The notes under the pieces are model-generated. The model was not told where the DNA came from, searched no databases, and was given only the letters and a program-made list of their open reading frames with translations. The position numbers were made by a program, and so were the translations under genes. A stretch of 64,000 nt of DNA, from the NCBI GenBank assembly GCA_029204225.1, contig CM055100.1:50938606-51002605 (forward strand), given 5' to 3'. This document shows positions 39,181-46,715 of this stretch, piece by piece. The DNA is from Diphasiastrum complanatum (lineage: Eukaryota; Streptophyta; Lycopodiopsida; Lycopodiales; Lycopodiaceae). Numbering within the stretch: the stretch's first letter is position 1; every line of letters starts with the position of its first letter.

Positions 39181-41566
39181 GAGGGTTTTTTTCGAGTGTT
39201 TCATTGTACAGAGTAGTATGTATGGTCCGTGTTTCATTGTACAGAGTAGTATGTATGGTCCGAATAGTGACAGTAATGTTTTGAGTGACGAGTAACAATG
39301 ATCAATCTTTCTAGTCAAATATGGAAGTTGGTGATTACTAGCTAATGCCAGAGATGATATCAGATAGATCATAGCTAAAACTGCGGGCAACAGATGGATC
39401 AAGAACCCTAAACCACAGGTGACAGGTATTGTTTTGCGTCGGAACTGCGTTCCAGAGGCATAGCGTTCCGGAATGTCGAAACCCAAAAAAAAAAACAAAA
39501 CCTTCCTGCATTGTATAAATGCACGGTATTCTTATGCCTGGTTCCAACTATGGTGCTGCTCTGTGAACTATGTTCATAAAAGGACTAGATTATCATTAAA
39601 ATTTATAGCATAGATTCTAAATATGTTGGCAACATCGTCAATTTTTTGTCGGATGTGTAAAATTTTAAGTTTTGACTTTCCAATTTTCTATGAGCTTTTG
39701 GGCTTCCTTTTTTTCATGTTTTTCGTATCCTTTTTAAAAGATCATATACCTGTGGCATAGTACCCCGTGGTACCGCAAGTACGGTACCGCCGGTACCATA
39801 TCAGTGGTACCATTGGTACGGTACCGCCCTGGGATCCGCGGTACCAGGGCGGTACCATAATATATTAAAAAAAAAAAAATTCCCGTGTTATTTTCGCAAA
39901 AAAAAAATGTTTTTTTTTTTTGGTACCACCGACCGATATGGTCCCGCGGTACCGGGATCCGCGGGACCTATGACCTGGGGTTTGGACACTACAATTTGAA
40001 AATTTATCCTCTACAGGTCAAGGTATTGTAGCACATTGGCTCTTCATCATTGTTGGGTCCTTGGATTTTTGGAAACATTTTGCTTTTTGTGACACTTCGT
40101 TTATAAAAATATAAATCTCGCATCTAGAGCACTGTATCCTGAAATTGCAAATCATAGAGCCAGACTATGATTCGCCAAAGAATCAAAAAAAATTCTGAAG
40201 TTAAGATAATTGAAAGAATATTTGATCCTCATTCTTGAATCTTGACATATCTAATCTTGAGTCTATACTTCATTCAGTTGAAGCCAATAAATCCGGAATC
40301 TGGACCTGTAACGTGTATTTGGTCTTGAGTCTATACTACATCAAGCTATAGCTGGTAAGTCTAAAGTCCGGACCTGTAATTGAATATTGTGGGCTCAGTG
40401 CTCAACAGTTGGTACTTGCCACTATAGTGACTAGTCTGTAATATGTATTATGCAAGTAGTACTAAAAAGTAAGTTGTTTGAAATGCAAAAACATTTACAC
40501 TTTTCAAGTTTCTAACGTTGTAAACTTGCAGCATTTATTTCGTTGTAAAAATGTAAAATGTAAAATTGTAAATATTGGATTCCATTGGTATTTCTTGATC
40601 GTCACTTCCGGAGGGCACACATCACCATATCCGCCAGTTTATTTACAGATCCTATATCCATAGGGTTTGGATGGGCAGCTTGGGGTTTACAACAGATCCA
40701 TCTTTATGGATATAGACTGTACAGGTTGTCCTATTCACCCTAGAAACCTGGATGGGGGTTTTTCACATGGATTGAGATTTATTCTGGGACAGTTCAGGGT
40801 CTCATCGCATCATCTTGAGACGGACCACTTTTAGGGCACACCCAAGGAGTCCCGCATATGTCAGCTTTGCTCACTTAGAGAGGTTGAGGATGAGGATCAT
40901 TTCATTTTTAGATGTCCTGTCTATTACGAGATTAGAGGATGATACTACTGTTTATATCAGGATTTTACCAAGTCACTTCAAGCTTTCATAACATATGAGG
41001 ATCCTTGTTGTGTAACATTCATGATACGAGAGACGATAATTTTGAGACAGGCCTTATCCAGTGACCAGATTAGTATGGATATCCAAACTACTATCACAGA
41101 TTTCTTTTCTAAAAGCCGACAGAGACCTACAGAGGATACAAATACCAGATCGGAGAATGAGAGAGACATCTCGATCAGAGATAGACATCGACATAGATGT
41201 CAGTGCATCAGACCGAGTCATATTTCCAACAGATCAAGACATAGTGCCCGCAAACTGAGACATAGTACCCACAAGTCCTGGCAGCGACCGCATCACTCAT
41301 CACGCTCAGAGCATTCCATGAGTTTGATTATGTCCTACTTTACAGCTCTGGCCGAGTCCTGAGGGTGGACTTGGTTTCATGATATTCAAGCTCATTTTCT
41401 ATTTTTTTAGTACAGACATATGTATCAAACTTAGTTTTGTCGCTCTAGTTTTACTTAGTATGTTATTTTTATGGAGACATTTTTTATACGCTCCCAGTGT
41501 ATCACATACACTTGAGATGTACATATTTGGTCTTTTATACCCTCGGGTACGTACAGGACATTAATA

Positions 41567-41626
<60 letters not shown>

Positions 41627-42799
41627 GCTCCATCCCCATCGCTCCACCTCTCTCTATGGCTCCACGTAAGCATGGGGGAGTTAACTACCCCTGCTCCCCA
41701 CCTCGTTCCGGAAGCAGCTCCATAGCTGATACCTCCAGTCCCCCCACCCCTGCTGAAAAGACCTCCATCGCTGGTAATACCTCCAGCGCTGATGCATGTA
41801 CCTCCAATGCTGCCAATATGATTTTGTAAGACATAAAATTATAAAAATAATTCTAATATGCTTCCAAATTTTATGAAGCTTTCAAGAACTATGCATTCTA
41901 ACAAGATCATAAGTCTTGAGTGCAGGAACAAGAATTAAAACCCATGGACTCTTAAGAATGGATGAGTCATGAAGACTTAAGATAAGTCAAGTTTACAGCA
42001 GTTTTATGACATAAGACTTTAAGTATTTTAATATGCTTATGATGAGACTTTCCTAGAAGCATGTGCCAGAGAAGGAAACTCTTAAAAACATCCATCGTAT
42101 CCTTTTCAAATATGCTTTGGAATGAGGACATTTTTATTCAAAAAGGAGGTATTGTAACCAGCATCATTTGGTGTCAGATCCCAGGAAGTAGCTTGCCCAA
42201 GTTCCCTCACCTAGTGGACAAGCCTAGTGCATGGGGTGACCCCTCTGCGTGCCATGGGTCGACAGTGAAGGACTCTTCCACAAGATGTAAAATCACACAC
42301 CACCAACAGCTTCGGCGTACCGTGCACAAAGATGGGCCGACTAGGCAGTGTGAGGCCGGTGTGAGAGCCAAAAGTAGGGCTTCACGAGGTCAACAATAGT
42401 ACAAGGAAAAATGGGAAATCCAAGGATACGACTATGTATCTGACGGGTACAACCATGAAGCAATGACTAAGTACAATTAATAAGTAAGACATAGAATTAA
42501 TTTACAAATGACATTTACGTTAATGGCCAAGTAAAATTAAGCCTAAATGAACAACATTAACAAATAAGTACATGACTATGGGACATAATAAATGATAAAA
42601 TATAAACATAAGACTAATACTAAATGATCTAAGCTATAAGATTAAGGCATAATGTATTAAAACATTAAAACAAGGACCATGTGATGTAAAACAACTTATG
42701 TCATATGATTTTTTAAACACGACCAAGGGCCCCAATTTGTTGGAAATGAGCGCTTGGCACGTGGCAAATTGCATACAACCAACTTGGAGACTCAAGCAT

Positions 42800-42853
<54 letters not shown>

Positions 42854-45800
42854 GGATGCTTCTTCGTTTAAAGGCACCTTGCTATGCTATGGTACGGCTG
42901 AACAACAAAAAACTATCGAAACTTCAAAATTAAAGGTCCTACAAAAAACTACCCCTAACCTACATCATAGCATTTCAAAAATGATTTCCCCCCCCTTTTT
43001 TTGATAAGCTCTACAAAGGTCTTAAGCTTAGCCATAACGAAGGGACAGGATTTGTTGCTTCTCTCTCAAGGCAAAATGCCAACTTCCAGGAAGCCTCACT
43101 GCATACCACTATATATCATGCAGTTTCGACTGTTGTTTCTCACAACAATTTGTGAAGAAGAGTTCTTCGTCTCTCTCCTCTTGTGAGTGCACCCTACTAT
43201 ACTTCCATCCTTCGGAATCTATCATATGGTAAGAGGTTTATCTTATTTCTTCACAATGCTATCACCCTTGTTGCTTTAAACACTTGGTTTTATGCTTCTT
43301 TGTTGCTATTGGTGACATGTTTGCTCATAGCTTCTCACAATAAGCAAAATGTATGTTGAAACATTGTTATGATGGCTCGCTGACCAGGGATGGACCATCC
43401 ATCACCTTTTTCACTTCAAATAGCAAAGGAGTTGAAACTAAGTAGTGATAGCCATTGTCCAGCGATGGACAGTAGGCTCATAAACACCTTTCTTATGAAG
43501 AAATTTTGATTTACCTACTTCATGTCCAGCGATCGACTGCAGGAAGTTCATAAACTTTTCTCTAATCCCACAACAAGTTTGTTTAGAACAATGCTAATTG
43601 ATCTCTTGTTGTGTGGACAGCAACCTACCACTCACATTATGGTTTATAGTGTCTCTTCCACTAATTCAACTTGTCTTTTCAAATTCTATGCATGTCTCGT
43701 AGTGATTTTGTAGCATTTGATACTAAATGATCATCTATGTTTTGTGATAATGTAGCATTTTTTTACTACGGCCTACCACTACATTCTTTAGGTTCGAATT
43801 CGAACCGTGCATTGCTAAGACTCTATACAGGTATGTCATTTGTTAAACCATGCTATAACAACTTGGCTTGAACACTCTTTGAACGTTCTTTGGCATACTT
43901 ATGCAAAAATTTGATTCTTAAGGAAGAACGCCAAATGTTATGTGATAAAGACTATATGTACGGTTGTGTTCTAAAGAAAACAAGCTGCTCGTGGGAATAG
44001 CATGGCATCCTCTCAAGAAACCACGTCTACAATCATCCAGGTATGGCTTCTTTTGACGATTTCCGAGTTATATACAAAAAACACACATCATGGATACGGT
44101 TTTGTTACATGCTCTTAATGGCAGATACTCAGGAGATGGTTCTTCCGTTCTACTTACGTATCTAACTTTCGTTGCGACTTTGTGCTTCATTTATAACGAC
44201 ATTCAAGCTCAAACCTGACTAATATGTCTTATTACAAACCAGTCTAACAACTCTTTCACACTATTCTTGAGTAGTTCATGGCTTATCGCTAAAAAACTTT
44301 CTGTTGTTTGGGAAGACAGGACTATCATTTAAAAATGTTATTTATGCTATTAAGTGGTATAGCTTCTTTTGGACATGGATAACAACTGACGCTCAACTAT
44401 GACACTTGTCTTCCCCACTGTACTAACTCGTGCGGTTTTGTGTTGTGGGATGGTGGCAGGTATCAGCTGGACATCTTGAACGTGGTTATGCTTTATGGTG
44501 CTTTACAGTACCGTATTTTACTTTTCAACTTTATGTAACCTTGTTGGAATATGAATAAACGCTTCAAAAGTTTCAATCTTGTAAATTTGTCATAAATTTT
44601 GTTGATAACATTTGGAGTTATATTGCGGGTGAGGTCAAGCATATGACTCACCTCAAGACTGTGTTGTCTACTCTGAGGGAGAACACTTTGTTTACCAATA
44701 ATAAAAAGAGTGAATCCTTTAAAAAGGAAATAGAGTATCTTGGTCTTATAGTGTCTATTGATGGAGTGAGACTAGATCCTAAGAAGATTGCTATGATCGT
44801 TGCATGGCCTGTGCTAGCTGATTTTACTACACTGTTCTTTTCTTGGATTGGCAACATTTTATATGAAATATATTAAAAAATACTCCTATATAGTAGCACC
44901 TTTCACTGATTTGACTCAAAAGAATAGATTTGGTGAGTGATTGAACTGCACAAGCTTGATCAATTAAAACAAGCTAGTGTTGAGTGCATCACTCTTTCGA
45001 GAGCAAGAAGCTCACCTCAACATAGCGTAATTACGCAACTTATGAAAAGGAGTTGTATGCCATAGTCCATGCATTAAAGCCATGGAGGTATTATTTGTAT
45101 GGATTAGAATTTGAGTTATTCATTGATCATGATACTTTGAGATACTTTTGTAAGCACTAGACCTTAGAGGCTGGCAAGCGAGATGGTTTGAGCCTATGCA
45201 GCAATTCCTAATGGAGATTCAGTACAATAAAAGTGTTGAGAATCATGTGGCAGATGAATATCTCGTGTGGTGTATCAGATGTTATTTGTGGTCATTGAAA
45301 TGACTTACTGTTTGCGACAAGAAAGGCTCAGTAGGAAGATCCTCACTGTAAGAAAGTGGAACAGGAGGATAGTCTGGCACCCTTCGCTGCCACTACTGGC
45401 CTTAATTGTGCTGCTGTTGGCACCCTCCATTGCGGATGCTGCTGGCCCTCCATCACTGGCCCTCCATTGCTGCTCTACCCTGACTGTTTAAACCTGTCCC
45501 ATCGCTTTTGTCCATCGCTGTAGGTGCATCCTCTAATTTGTAAAATGCCTTGTCGCAAAGGTTCTCTTAATCCTGATCCATCTTCTGTTTCCAGCACTGC
45601 TTCAGCCTCACTTCCAATGCCCGTTGCAGTTCCTATCTCTCCATCAAATCCTAGTCCCGACAATGAATCTATTGTAGCTCTTCCCTTGACTCCAAACACT
45701 CCAGAAGAACCTGCCTCTCTCCCCACATTTACCCTAGTCCGTCTTCTTCGTGAAGATCAACTCCGTCTATTTGAATACCTCAACAATCACAGAGAGCAAC

Positions 45801-46675
45801 TTGCTTCCCATGACTCTCTGCTTCTTGCTGTGCAATCGCACCTTCAAAAGCTAGATTCTTCTATTGAAACACTCAAGAATGAAGTGGCAGTTCTCAAAAG
45901 TGAAACTTCTTCCCAAATCGCTACTTCAGCTAAAATCCAGCAGCTCGAAAGTCAGGTGGAACAGCACCATAAGGCTATCAAATCATGGTCATATGTACTT
46001 AAAGGTTCGTCTACAGTTGTTTCTCCACCCTCGCCTTCATCTTCATTTATCTCAGCCACATTCACTGAGGGCCGTCTGCGAGAGCACAAACCTCTCAATG
46101 TTCGTGTGTATTCTGAACTCCCAAAATGTTGTTGAAGAAGCTGAAAAGTTTTTGGAAGGACATCTTCAACACCATAGCAAAGGTATGGAAACTGCCTGGC
46201 GACCTAAGAAGGACCCGGATACTCTTGTCATCCGCTTCACGTCAATGTCTCACCGGCGCGAAGTTTTAGGGAAACTATCTAAATTACGTGATACAAAAAT
46301 CTATTTGGATGAAGATCTTACTTTCATCCAAGTCCAAGAACGTAAAAAGGCAAGACATGAAGCTCTATCTACTGGCAAACGACTTATCTATCGCGATGGC
46401 ATTATCAGATTTGTGCATCGTAAGCCTATAGTTAATGAGAATCTAAAATTCTGAGATAGAGTCTGAGTTAGAGAAATGAAGAGATGTCCAGTTGGGCATG
46501 TAAATGGTACACGTACCATATAATCCTGGCCATATCACTCTCTTCTTAGTTAATTTATTTCTAGTTAGTTTGTTTCGACGGCACTGATCCGTCTTGTTTC
46601 CATCTTATCTGATGTACTGGTTTCGTCTTATACGCCTTTCGGCATGGAAAAGACGTTAATAAAGCTTTCTTTCTT

Positions 46676-46715
<40 letters not shown>

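Noticed and set aside
42150-42185. TTTGGTGTCAGATCC as a tRNA primer-binding site of an LTR element
   Set aside because: No LTR boundary, second LTR or pol sequence could be found beside it.
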